In this document: positions 14,706 to 28,091 of the stretch, one piece after another
Position numbering within the stretch: position 1 is the first letter of the stretch
Layout of the letters: the number at the start of each line of letters is the position of its first letter
NCBI GenBank assembly: GCA_914767715.1
Contig: OU612067.1
Coordinates: forward strand, 372,001-436,000
DNA from: Membranipora membranacea
Lineage: Eukaryota; Bryozoa; Gymnolaemata; Cheilostomatida; Membraniporidae
Reading direction: 5' to 3'
DNA length: 64,000 bases
Position numbers and translations under genes: made by a program
Notes under the pieces: model-generated
Told to the model about the DNA's origin: nothing
What the model saw: only the letters and a program-made list of their open reading frames with translations
Databases searched by the model: none

Positions 14706-17700
14706 CATGTCACATCAGAAAATAATGATAATGATTATCTATTTCTGGCAAGCAGTTTTTTGGAAGAGTCGATGTTTTAATTTCCACATTTAATCCTTAC
14801 AGTACATTAAAAAAATTATTCATGATGTAAGCATTCCTCGAATGAAAGTATCTTAAAATACACACAGACATACATTTAATTATGTCAATTGTGCAACTAT
14901 TAAAAACAGGATTCAATATCCATAAAACTGCTATATCAGTTGCCTCACATTAAAATTATACAGAATTAAATGCATGTAGTTGAAGATGTTTGGCCGGCTA
15001 ATGGTAATTAATAATGTCATCATCCAAAAAATTCATGCTAAGTTGACAGTTTTCAATTTCTGTATAAAGGGCGTTAGAGAGTGGTTTTATTGCTGACATG
15101 AGTATCCACCAGGCTACCAGACTTCTCTTCACTGATATTGGACAGTTTAGTCTGATGTTTTATTACCTGTACTATTATCGGTTAGCTGACAGATGGTTAT
15201 GTAAACCTTTACACCTACCAGTAAACGGCCAAAGACACTTAGCTCTGATCATTGCCAAATATCTCTGAAACAATACAGGCTTGTGTGTCGTAATTTTTAG
15301 CCGATAGGCCTGGTAACATACCAATCATTTCGAAGGTGGGCAGCGTGGAGTTTAATTGATACCTGTAATGGTCACCAGAGTACATACAAACCATATTTTG
15401 ATTATTACACCCCTAATTAACATGAGCCTCAAGTGGAGAATACAACAAATATGCACGCAGTATTTTTGTATATGCCTTTTTTGTCTTTGTGTTCTTTCAG
15501 AGAGAAACTACGATATATCTTTATTCAGAGGTTTGCAAATAATGCAGAGAAAGGGAGTTTACTATTATGGGTTAATAACGGCCTGTAGTTCCCATTACTC
15601 CAGGTATACAGTATGCATTATACACTGTACAGTACTCCAGGTATACAATGGTTAGGAGACTGACAGGGAATAGCAGGTGTTAGCCGAGGATTATGGGATT
15701 AGCGGGAGAGAGCACTTCGCCGTTCCACTACACACCCCTCCCCATACCCCATATCCTCATCAATATTGCATTTTCAGCTAATGCAGATGATTCTCCAATA
15801 GGAATATTCTGGTCTGATCAGAATTTAAGTATGCAAATCGATTGTTTGGATGAACTTAATGGCTAACTAATTGAGATTTAGAGTAATGATTATGCATAAT
15901 ACAAAGTGTCAGATTTGGATTTACCAAATAATTGTGTTGTTTACGTAGTTTATTAAGCTTTCTAAGTGATTGTGACACCACAAAAAAACTTTTAATCCTA
16001 AAATAAGCCAGGGTTTAGGTACCCGTCCCCTAGACTGGTCTTAACAAAGCTTGAGTTCCTGAGTGATTATCACACTTATTACTCATCATATACTGATACA
16101 GGGCTAATGATGAGAGGTGACTTAATCAGAGACTAATTAAAATCACCACACACTGGTTGGGTTCACGACAGACATTTATGGTCTCGTTTTGTTAAAATTA
16201 AACTTAAAATTCTGCTTACTTTCACAGAATGATATGATATCATAAGATAAATGAGTAGAAGAGAATGGTTTTACAGCATATAGTGGGACCTTAGTCCAGT
16301 GCAGATTTAAATGATATATGAGTTCTCAACATAACTGAGGAACTGGTAGGAGATTTGCAACTGACTTATGATTGACATCTCATCAACAGCATGGAATGAT
16401 ATAATAATAAAACCCTCCTTCAAAAACTTAACTTAGAGGCTAAAGTGCATGATGAATAATTTCCTATGAGATAAAGCGGTACATCAGATATGCCATGGGT
16501 TCCCTCCAGTGATACAGATTGATACAAAGCTCTTGCTGTGTGGTTATTTTCATTTCTTTGATAGGAGTTTCTTAGCATAAAAATAGGAAATAAAAAGCGG
16601 ACATTTGGCCAACGGATTAGTTGATATAGCGGATTACTGGACAAATAATCTAATATATTGATCCCATACTATGTGACTTTACTCAGATAAGTATCAATGA
16701 CCTTATTGTCATCAAATGACGGAAACAAAACTGAAAATACACATTTGGAGTTACTGGAAGCGGCTCTCTAGTTACTGGAAGCCATCAAGTACCAACCAGA
16801 AATAATCCTATTCAGATGAACAATATTATAGGCTCATTATCACAGATATTTAGACGAATGAGGATCTAATCACGAACAATGAGGTGTAATAAGGAGAGCT
16901 GACACTCAGCCTCAGTTCAGATAATCATTTATTGATAGCTGATAAAAAGAGGTTAACTCCGCCGGGTTCGGCCTACCTCAGTGAAGTATGTCTGTGTAAT
17001 GGCACACAGCTGGCTCTCATGAGGAAGCTCATGTATATAGAGGTGAGAAGGGTCCACCCAACATACCACAGTATCATTAACCAGAAAAAATTCATCACCA
17101 AATGTCTTCAAACGTTGTAGCCTGTCACAACAGGGATGTTTATTTGCTTTGTTTGTTTAACTTATTACCCTCTCTCTCCAGAGATGTTTACAGATAAAAA
17201 GAGGCGCTGGCTTCTAAAAGTTAAAACCTCTTCGATGTGGCAAACAGTAATGATAATAAAGGAAAACAAAGTATTTTCTACTTAATATACTTCAGGTTTT
17301 AGAGTGTTAAACGTCCTTGCTTAACAGTGCGGGATCTTCTCAAATTAAAGTTGGATACAGTTGATATATCGCGTTTTCAGTTTCTCGGGAACTGCTTGTC
17401 CCATCTCAAAAATTCTTTCACTGACACGTTGCTAGTAGTCTGACTTATGTTTAATATCCCAAATTTTTTTAAACCCCATGTTTATACGTGATTAATTGTA
17501 CATTAACTAAAATACATTGAAAACATATAGGCAGCAATGGGCAAAATGATGCAGTAAATTACGTTATGCAAAATCGTGATGAAAATCTGTGCAGTATTAC
17601 ATGCAAAGCACATTGTGTACAACAATGGATCACCTTTTTGGGTGATTGTTTAGCATTGAGAGAGAAATGTTTATGCTCATAACTTCTCTACTATTGAATT

Positions 17701-18477
17701 TATCATCAAACGCCACAATCAAAACCTCGGAAACACTCTCTAGTGTAATGTAAGCTGGTGTGTATGACATGTTGTTTAACCTCTTTTCAGTTTTTTGGCT
17801 GGAAAGGAGTGCTGTTTTGGACCAAATAAATCTAGTTTAGCCACAAAAATCCAAATATCTCAAGATGTAAAGCCATAATCAATAATCGCTTCGATCAAAA
17901 TCTAGACAATCTCCTGCTGTTCATCATGCTGACAACAAATTTGACTGACACATTTCTGAATTCCTGATTTCTGGCTGGAAAATTTTGTCCAAAATTAGTG
18001 AAAATTTGGGTTATTATTTGTTACAGTTGTGACAACCAGGATCTGTAATCTGGTAAGATTATTGATGGAAGTGACAGTGCAAGACCAAAATGGTATAATA
18101 AATTGGAAATTTTAGTTTCTGCATTATTGGGGTCCCATGTAATAAGGGGTCAGAAATGGCCCTTTTACTATTGCAAAAATCAAGTTTAAGTCTCAAAGAC
18201 AGGAGGCCTAAAAATATGAAGTTTCACTAAAATGTTGCTCCTCCAGTTAGTGCCATGCCTCCTCTATATGGTGAAAGCAAAAACTAATCAAATACCTCAA
18301 TAGCATGGCACAGAAGGCTCAATTTAAAAAGGGCACTTTTTGCCCCAAAATGAACTTTCAGTGGTCACTGTGACTCAACGTCAAATATTTGGGAGGTTTC
18401 AACTGTGAAAATAACTATTAGACATGATCCCCAATACAATATTAAAAAGTTTTAAAAAGAGATATATCACGTTAAGG

Positions 18478-18687
18478 CCTGGAGGATGGTTGTTTCAGCA
18501 GGTGCTCTGGATCATTCTTAAGCCGGTTTGTATAGACATGGCTGTTCATGTCAATGGCCTCTGACAGGGTGTTGATATTAGCAGCTGCCAGCCGATCGCT
18601 ATAATGTTCTTGATTACTGTAGATTACCCAAAGTTCTAGTTTCTTTTTTCCAGTTCCGTTCTCTGCTGGTCTGTTGTAGGGGATGCG
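18478..18687 (-). pseudogene. Coding-like open fragment, unidentified
   Basis: On the minus strand, 70 codons are open with a protein-like composition, including KKKLELWVIYSN and INTLSEAIDMNSHVYTNRL. The frame is closed by a stop just upstream, and I see no start codon, splice partner or family match. It could be the remnant of a retrogene or transposon ORF, or a chance open frame. A second open stretch on the same strand (about 18755-19050) may belong to it. Confidence 0.2.
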
Positions 18688-21238
18688 AGGCAGTTATTGC
18701 CGGTATTATTTGGCTATGGTACAAATAATGAGAGATTTTTCATCCCATACTGTTTTAGTGTGAGTAATACGTGGATTTTCTTATTGGCTGTTTTGTTGAT
18801 GGGGGTGATATGATCAGAGAATGATACTCGAGAGTCAAGCACAATAACTTAGCAGTGTCAACAAATGCTACCTTATTTTCACTGTTCATTGTGAGAATTC
18901 CAGTCATTATCGTTGTTTTATTTGCAGAAAACTGATCTTTCCGCTTGGATTTAACTTCCAGGAGACTAGTGCTGTAGAGGTTTTGATTTATTCGAGGAAA
19001 ATCTCTTGATTGATTAATACAACCTCTGCACACTTGCATAAATGTGCCCCCCCCCCCCAATAAAAGACATAACACGATGTTAGAATGCTTGTACAGCTTC
19101 ACATGTGCTGTGATCCTAAGCTCACCTAAGGAATTATGAGAACAAGTTGTCTAACTTGTATAGTGCTCCTATATTTGCAGTACAACTTGCAGTCATTACA
19201 TGATTCAATGTTGTATGTTTGTGAATAATACCAAAGCCATATTTGATTTTTATTGTTCATGGTTAAAATTGAGTCATGAGGAAAGGGATGAAATCTTTCA
19301 AATACTGTCTCAAATATACAAGATAACGCTTATCTCGCATACTTGTACATCACATTTATTCATCACAAATAAATTACCATTAATAATATCAAATAGTAGC
19401 CGGTCGTGTTACACTGTCCTGCAGTCTCTGTGATTTTCGATTGAAGGTCACCTAGAATGTCAACTGTCAGCGTATTGTCAGTCATCCAAGATGACCAAAA
19501 TTCTTTCTGGATATTATCCCGCTATCCCGCAACCACAAAAATGCATGATTCCCAGGGTAATGGCGTTTCACATTTATCCACAGTATATGATACGGTGCTG
19601 GTCTTCTTCGCGAAAGGTACCGCAAAGGCAATCCAAACAATAATCAATGCACCATCAGAGGCAAATTGTCTGGAGTACAAAATACACCATAAACTGATTG
19701 AGTGATGCATCATTACCGAATTGGCACATGGAGCCAATTTGATCCTCAAAACTGCATCATGGATAGTGCAGTCTAAAGTCAAACTAAATAACAGCACTAA
19801 GAGTTATGCATTAACTTACCATGTACTGTCATAAACAAGGGTTTGATACAATTGGAGCTGAGGAACTTTAATAAATCATTTTCGACTGAATACAAATTTT
19901 CTATTGACTCAATGTTTATGCTCAAGAGTTGTCTTCTTTATTGATCAGAGGGGGTAACTCAAAGTTTGTCTGATTGGTCAACATTCATTACCAATTAGCT
20001 ATTTATAAGCCAATGACAAGCATTTGGAATTTAGTGTGAAATCTACAACTACATTGAAAACAATTGTGGGACATATGAATTTCTCCTCAACAATGATCTA
20101 ACTAGAACCATGGTTGTCTTAAAGTGACTCAAGTATTTTTGTATAACTGTTTCCGGTTTGAAAAATTCTGCAGCAAGACAAAAAAAGAAGGAAAATCTTG
20201 GTTGGTTTTGAAATACCAAATGCATATGATGGGAATTGTTGGTCGGTCGTAGTGGTCACCACCAATATACACTTAAGTCCATCTTGGAACCAAACTTTTG
20301 GCACAGAATGCCTGTTCATGCCTGCAATTTTGAATCACACACATATAGATATATAAATAAGAGAAATATTTAATATATATTATTATAATCGATTGTTACT
20401 GTATTTCACCTATACTATTATTACTAATATATTCATAATCAAAAGAAATTTTGACCACATTGTTCTTTCTTAATATCTATGTTACTCAATGTTGTGGTGT
20501 TAGTATCTCCTTGGGCTTGGTTAGAACCAAAATTTGGTCCAAATGCAGGGTGAGTGCAACGTTTCTAGTAGAGAAGGTTGTGTTTGGTGACCAGGCCATA
20601 ACAAACAGCTTGATTAAGTCTTAATAAAAATAAAATATAAGTCTCAATATATATAGATAGGCCTTAAATAACATGCATCATTAAGGCCAATGAAATGAGC
20701 AATCTGTATAATAATAATGGCTAGGTTGGTAGAAATGCCACATTGAGAGTGGTTGGCCAGTCCAATTTGAAATCCTTCTTTATAGACCTAATTGGGATAA
20801 AGACTAGTTTGTCTTCAGTCCTGTGTAATCTTTTTATATGATTAATATAGTGTAAACTAAAGGACATGTATAAAAGCCAGGAAAAAAGCAAAATGATTTA
20901 ATCATCACTCAGATTGATTGCTAAATTTGAATCCTTTCATGACTGTAGCCCATGCCCCATAGAATTATCCCCCTAACTCTATGCTGTAGCCTCACTGCAA
21001 GTCCATTGCTCGCTGCAATATACTTGATGCTTGTACTAGTGCATAGTAATCTCATCATATTTTGACTGTAGAGTTTGTTTCTGGGTTTAGATATTCTGCT
21101 GACCTAATTGGCAAAAATAACCAATATATAAAGTTAAGCCATTTGATTATGTACAACAATGAGAAAAAATGACTATTTTTAGAGAGTCATTGAAACAAAA
21201 GCTTGCTTCAGATTATTCTACTCGCTGTTATTGTTTCA

Positions 21239-21254
21239 GAATTTAGGCTATGTG
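21239..21254 (+). promoter_or_regulatory. Probable 5' UTR splice acceptor of TMEM161
   Basis: TTATTGTTTCAG ends immediately before this short leader, 15 nt upstream of the start codon. This suggests the first coding exon is preceded by a noncoding exon farther upstream that I could not locate. Confidence 0.45.
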
Positions 21255-24200
21255 ATGGGTATCCTAGGAGTACAGGCTGTGGTCAGTCTTATTACATTAA
21301 GTTTCCTACAGAAGATTTGTCCTATATACTCGTTCGGTCGATGGCTTCTCACCAGGCAGAATATAGTCAGATATCTATATCCAACTGATGTGGAACTCAA
21401 GAAACTAACTGGTAATACTTGACTGTTAATATTGTTAAATCTTATGTCTTATGTCAGCATGTTCTAATAGCCTTGCACTACGAAGTGAGATTAAAATAAA
21501 CTAGATTAATGGAGTGTCTAGTTATTCAAACACTTAGCTGGTAGCTTGAGGGAAGCTAAGCCCTGTTCTACTGCCCACCGCCTCACACCCTTTAGCACTA
21601 ATTGTGCATTGTCAATTAGGACGTTCGGACTTGTGCTCTCCATTTGATATGACATATATTATATTCTTTTCCAGGATACGGACAAAAAGAACAGAATGTT
21701 AAAAAAAAGCGAGGAGGTTATAAAGAGCAGAATGGTGGAGCTGGGGACGGGTCCTTCATGGTACCTCGTAGTATAGAACTCAGTCTATCATCAGCTCCTA
21801 TATCATTCATCGATGTGCTGCCTCTCAGATTCTACGCTGACTTTGTGTTTCTGTTAGACTTTTCCTTCTGTACTACAATCGGTGAGTGGCTCTACTAGTG
21901 TGGGTTTTGAGGATTTGCTAAGGTGTTGTGGTCACAGCATTCAAATTAAGTTTATAATAATTTGTTTGATTGTGAGTGATGCTTGAGGCTCGCTGTTACT
22001 AATGAACATACACTGTATAGTGATTGTTAGAATGTTTTCTTATTTTTAGTTGTTGGTGCTACATATATCCATGAGCATTACGTATCACCTGCAGATAATG
22101 AGTACGGTATCAGCTCTCTATGGTGTCTCTTACTTATACTATTCTCCATTAGACCACTACTCAGTATCGTCTCATCCTACAAAATAAGTGAGTCTCAGAG
22201 TCTACACATTGTTTTCTATGTGTGTAATAACATCAAGTACAGCAAGGTACATGTATGAGGTTAACTGAAAATCAAAATTGGTGCTAAAGAGATCAATAAC
22301 ATGGCGACACTGCAGAATTTGACAGAACAATCCAACACTTTATACAGCTTTTATAGCCGTGTGAGACTCAGCTAATCACAGATGAATGCTCAGAAGGCTT
22401 CTATATTTATTTTTACAGCTCAGAATTCAGGAGAGATAGTTATGTGTATCATATTTGGCTTCTTTTTTCTGATCTCTGCTATGATAATACTCATCATTAA
22501 TGATAAGGTAGGTCTGATCTCTATCTGGGTTTATTTGATGTGACTGGTGGCCCACTTGTTGGGTCTGGACTTATAGCCCTGCTGGATCTGTGCTCCTGTC
22601 GCTGTCATAACTCCAGGTCCAAACTATCTGGGTGGTCTCTTTGTATTAATTTATTTTTTACTTGAATTCTCTTACTGTAATGATAATAAATAAAACCTGA
22701 AAAAATGCGATATCAGATGATGACAATTAATTATTATAATTTATCACATTCTCATAAAATGTCATGATGACAGGCAATCAAATATAATTTAACATTTTTG
22801 GCTATATTTGTGTGTTGAAGCTAAGCCGATTATAATACCTAATTATCATGATGAATGAGATATTGTCACTTGTTTGCTGACAGCTGGTTACATTCCATTC
22901 TCTTCATGGCTCACTACTTGAAAGATATTTTCACAGGGTAAGGGTATATCCTTATTTATTAAGATTTGGGCAAGGAATAATAAACGCTTGGGCTCTGTTT
23001 AATATATTCAAGCGAGAACAGGTTGTTTAATGCATGGTCTATGGTTTAATCATTTTATGTTTTAGACATTGGAGTTCCATATAGTTCCAGCTCATAAGCA
23101 GTTTGTGGACTCAGCGAATGAGTTCCTAACTCGCCATCAGTTAGAGGCGGTGGGGCCCGGCAGTCTCGTCACATTTAGAGTAGTGTTAGCTGTGCTCTCA
23201 GGCTTTGTTGGATCTCTTCTTATATTCCCTGGACTCAGACTAGCCAAGTGTCACATTGACTCACTCGCCATGTTCAAAGAGAGGTAGAGTCTACACAGAG
23301 TCTGCACAGAGTCTACACAGTGTTTTAACTCAGTTGTTTAGATTTTGGGGTCTAGGGTAAAAAACACAGATCTTTGCGATCTACTATGTGTCTATGCCCA
23401 AGGTTTGCTCCAACGTGCCTGAGAGCAACCTGGCACAGTTGTCAGACCTTTCCTGAGATTTTGCATTTTAATCGATCTCCATCATTCCCTGTCATGTTGA
23501 AAAAGAATAAGCGCGTTTTTTGTTGACAGGGTAAACAGGCAGATAAAACCGGAATAATCGTTAAAAAAGTCAAGTCATTAGGAGCATTAGGATAAAAATG
23601 AATTTAATCAGTCATACAAAAGATTCTTGTCAAATTTATTTGCCAGTGCAGCAAGTTACCTCTCTTCGGTCAGATCATTAAAAAGTTGGCATCGACTTTA
23701 TCCGATATCTGACATCGATTATAATACAATACTAGTACGATCAGTCACCATTAAAGTTAATACCCTGATCGATCCTTGTTCTGTGGATAATTATTGTATC
23801 TTATTCTTATTTTGATAGACCAATGATGCAGGTGGTCTCGTATACAGATATATTATACCCGCTGTTCTTACTAGCTCTATGGGTTCCTCCGATCTCAAGG
23901 CTTAGGCTTGTGGGTATGTGTCAATAACATAATTATCCAATCATTCACCTATCATGTTGAAGTGGGATGTGTGTCGATGATAGATTGCTGGCACAAGTCG
24001 GACCCTTTATTTAAGTTTTTTATTTCCTTAATGAGCCTCCTAACCTAATCCTGTTCTGTCCGTCTGTTCATCTGTGGAAGCGGTTTAGTGATCAAATCAT
24101 AGTTTACATGTATGATTTAGCTTTAGCTTCCCAGCCCAATTTCTATGGGTGGAGAAAATTTTGAAATAATGTTTATAATTTTAGGAAAGACAATTCCAGG

Positions 24201-26732
24201 GACAAATCTAGAGATATCAGATGTACATTTTGACGTATTTCGTGAAGCTCTGATAGCACTGTTTATACTTTCTCGGCTGTTTCTGTTACGTTATCGTTTA
24301 CAAGGTCAGTTAGTTGCTCCTGTATTACTTGCGGTTGTTATCCCCCCTGGCAGCCCACACCACCTACTGATGGCAGACTCTTGCCACCCAATATTCATGT
24401 TAAAAATGCTTTTAATCAGATTTAGATAAGAAACAAAACCCGGATAAACTAATTTTGTAGTTTTCCTAATTCTTTGAAGTACTGAACCTCTAGTAATATA
24501 GCCAGAACATTGTCGGTTCAGTACTTCACAGAAATAAGAATGATGTAAGCCCTGTTGGGATGAGGTTCCAACAACAGAACTTGTACTCCGTCGATCATTC
24601 CCTGGATTTTTCAAGCTATGTTTGCTGTGAACGCTTAAATCTAAATATACAAAAAAAAACATGATGGAGGCTATAGGAGCGCCTTCCCATATTTTGCATC
24701 ACATTGAAAGTTTCAGTCTAATTATTAGCACTGTGACAGCCTTTCAAGTAGCCTCTGGACACAGTTGAAACTAATAGCTCTACTGAAAGGAATATTTTTC
24801 TCAACCACTAAAGTTGTCCCCTCTTTGTAGCCCTATAAGATATAAGTTTGTATGAGATGCTTCAATTTCAGAGCATGGTTCCATGAAGTAGGGGAAGATT
24901 TTTGAAGGATCTAATTATTGGCATGACATTAGCTAACTTTATTTATCCCAGCTATCATCACAAACCCATCTGATCCTCTAGTATAGGCCAATCACAACGT
25001 ATACAGATATTTGTATTTCAATGTAAAGTTTGATTATTGTAGCTTATCTAAACACGGCGTGTACTAAGTTAGATGGTATGAGGAAGGAGGCTGGTAAGAT
25101 AAGTAATAGAGAGATACAGGGATCAGTTACTCAGGTGTTCCAGTATCTGTGTGTGGTCACTCTACAGATTATAGTACCTGTTATACTTGTCACTGCTCTA
25201 CTACTCATGTCGGCCTCACTGTCGAGTAAGTCTCCCTGTGACTGTGTGACAGGCCAAGGAGTCACTGTGACAGGCTATACGTCAGTCTGCTCGCATAGTC
25301 TGGGTTACATATTATTTTGGGTACTATGCCATGTTTCCACACTTGCTCTAGGTGGGGTTTGTTCAAAAAAGAATTCTTTCTCTGGCCAAAGGCGTCGCAT
25401 ACCGTATACTGCTTACTGAAGGATAATTTTTTTTGTGGCTGTCTTGTGTCTGGGAGTCTCTCTTATTTAATGTTAACAGTGAGATGATCAAGCACCCTAC
25501 TACCTATCATCCAGGGTGTTGAAAGTCACTATCAAGGCACATGGCTACCGGTCAGGCACGGCGGCTACCAGTCAGGCACGGCGGCGATTTTATCAGCTGC
25601 AGTCTGGTAGTTTGTTTGCCAGAATTTCTGTAAAGCGCATTGTGTCAACAATCGCCGCTACAAGGTCACTCTATTGTAAGGTCATAAAAATTTGCCAAAA
25701 TACCACAGATGAAATATTTTAGGCTTTTGTATGACGTACACAATTTCACACCAAACTTCTGCAGATTTATATTAGATATGATACTCCGGTTTTTGTTGGC
25801 TTCTATACGTTTTAATACATATTAGTGAGGATTTAAATCTAAGCTGGACCATTAGACAACAATTTGTTTTAATGTTAAGTCATCGATTTCCGCATTGTTC
25901 TGTTATGATCAGGTTTTTAATATGTTAGAGAAAATATTCAAGTGTATGACATGTAATTATGATCTCATAGGAATAAATCAAAACTTCTCTAAGCATTGTT
26001 TAGGAGCTCCTTGGGTCAAATGATTACTTAGTAATGACCTAAAACCCAAACATTAATATGAATACCACCTCATATAATCGCCTGGCCTTGGTCTTGCTGA
26101 CAGATCTGTAACAGCTGGGGTGAGGTCACATTTCCTCTTATTCTTACGGAGGCGAGCACAGCTGTTCACAGGATCATCACGCTGCAGTACACTGTCTCTA
26201 AGGTCATATCTGTACTGACTCTGCTTAGCTAGCAAGCTTCTCACAGTCTCACGTGTTGTATTGTTTAAAATCAAACTCCATTGAAATTTGAAATCTGAGA
26301 TAACCAGCTAGCTGAATTTAATTCCAATTATATTTTTATGATATTTGAAATATAATATTGCCACATAAAATATGTGTCTATTATCTACATGACATAGCGT
26401 CATTTGTTCTCAATAAGACAACTGCTTGTTCATCTAGTGGATTGTTCACTAATGCCTTTTTTTATATTTTTATGTTAGATGCTAACGTACCAGATACCAT
26501 TGACCAATCAGCAGTAAATTCAACTGAGGGCACAACTCCTGATGACGATGTGGTACAGTCAGTGAAGCAGCACATCGAGGGCTTTACTATATCTCTGAGC
26601 GAATTACGATCAGTGTTCTCAGCTCATCTGTTACAGTGTATCCTCTCATACTTCATGTGGTTTACTCTCTATGCTTGTACAGTCACTTCCTTTTTTGGAA
26701 TGTTCTATTATACGTATCTAGTCAGATCTTAA
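21255..26732 (+). CDS. tmem161: TMEM161-family multi-pass membrane protein, 9 exons
   Basis: Exons 21255-21411, 21675-21881, 22050-22187, 22419-22507, 23066-23283, 23819-23913, 24185-24304, 25043-25225 and 26479-26732 join in phase to 486 aa, the length I recall for vertebrate TMEM161A/B (about 480-490). Matching family landmarks: the N terminus MGILGVQAVVSL then YSFGRWLL and YPTDVELKKLTG; the central FPGLRLAKCHIDSL; the segment MRKEAGKIS with FQYLCVVTLQ; and the C-terminal SFFGMFYYTYL. About eight hydrophobic membrane segments are visible. The start is the ATG that reproduces the family's MG(V/I)xG start. The family is poorly understood; vertebrate TMEM161B has been linked to cardiac rhythm and brain development. 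Animals often have one gene, so A versus B is not assigned. Confidence 0.93.
23284..23322 (+). repeat. 11-bp repeat, three copies, at a TMEM161 splice donor
   Basis: Starting at the donor of TMEM161 exon 5, the unit AGTCTACACAG (middle copy AGTCTGCACAG) occurs three times in a row within the first 40 nt of the intron. Confidence 0.7.
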
Positions 26733-28091
26733 CTCTAACACGTGGCTCTTCTCTAATGAGTTGAGGTGTATATCATAAGAGTAAAACATATCATTTGTGT
26801 CCCCCCCCCAACCGCTTAAGTTAGATTTAAAGTAGTCAGCAGTCGGTAAATAATCCTTGACCTTGTTTTATATGAGAGAAAATCTCATTGTTGATTCATT
26901 TTGTTGTTGTAGTGTGCTGTTGTTACTATAATACCGGCGGACATTAGTGTAGTACGTAGTATTGTATCGCAGTAGTTAAGTTAGACGAGTAGTCTTTTTT
27001 TGCAAATACCAAAGCTGTTCATGTGGAGAGTTATATGGTGCAATAATTATTTATTAAAATCTATGATATTTCTATCTAAATAAGCATTTTTTTCTAGATG
27101 ATCTGCTGCATGATAAATTGTTGTTGCAACTCGCATAAAATAGCCAAGGAGAAGCCATTCACGCCAAGCAATGAAATCCTTATTATTATTACAAATTACG
27201 CATATTTATAAAAGTTATCAAGTAAATTAATGGCTTTCATTGTGAATACATATCCACTTTCAGCTTCTAGTTATTTTTTTGGTTGATTCACAAGGTTTTA
27301 TTTCAATAAGTTGGAGCCAAGAACAAGTAACAATGCACTGTGTACAGGACAGATTATTTACTGAGATTTTCCTATCCGCTGGATAATTACACTTTATTCT
27401 ATAAGAATAAGTGAGGCAGACGTAGAATACTTACTGCTGTCACTGACAGTATAATATAATGTAATACTGAGTGACTGCCAGTCGCTTATACTAATGTATA
27501 AATGTATTTACTCAGATACAACATGAAAAAGACTGCAGGTATCATGATTACACTGTTAATACCAAAGAGTAATACATACATGTACTACGCAGCTGAGTAA
27601 CAGTACACCAGTCAGGGCATCTACTGTGCTACTCAGGGCTGAGAAATAATATCATCCAACCAACAGGAGGCACAACTCCCAAGTTTACAATACAATGCAA
27701 CATAAACATAGATCGAGGGTTTATAATAAATAAATGGCACAAAAAAATCTTAGCAGTAAAGACAGTGTTGTTTTACTGATAAAACCTTATGTTTGGGTAA
27801 TAGCCTATAGCGCTAATGAAATGAGGACTGGACGCTCCATGCAAGGTTAGGAGCTGATTTGGCGTATTTATCTGTACTCAGATTATGTGATTTGCTGCAC
27901 CAGCCTGTATGATGAGTCACCAGTCAAGGCTCAGATGAAATACATCGATAATATATTTTCAATTATAAGACCTGTGAGCTAATAATAAACAGACTGAAGC
28001 CACTGATTACTAATATAAAGCAGGCATATTGAACTGAGCGGGACAATAAAGAAGGGTTAGTCACAATATAGAAGGCTTGGTGAGTGAGGTT
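26733..28091. other. Convergent 3' region between TMEM161 and TSC2
   Basis: About 1.36 kb with no gene seen. For the plus-strand TMEM161 transcript there is an ATTAAA near 27053 and AATAAA at about 27725. For the minus-strand TSC2 transcript, AATAAA occurs at about 27393-27398 and 27297-27302. If the more distant signals are used, the two 3' UTRs would overlap as antisense. Confidence 0.5.

Larger units (their letters stand above)
2302..21238. other. Gene-poor interval between emx and TMEM161
   Basis: About 19 kb in which I find no convincing multi-exon gene. It holds five small tandem arrays and two palindromes (listed separately), mononucleotide runs (G near 14264, C near 19046), and a short coding-like fragment on the minus strand near 18.5 kb. 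Stretches around 5.55-5.75, 8.83-9.18, 12.0-12.9 and 15.78-15.9 kb have mixed base composition and many TAAT/ATTA cores. This would fit enhancers of the adjacent developmental gene, but conservation cannot be tested here. The remaining sequence looks like unconstrained AT-rich DNA. Confidence 0.6.

Noticed and set aside
25030-25419. Continuation of TMEM161 exon 8 past 25225
   Set aside because: A strong GTAAGT donor lies at 25226, and the phase matches the acceptor before the last exon, restoring the family C terminus. The read-through ends in an unrelated tail.
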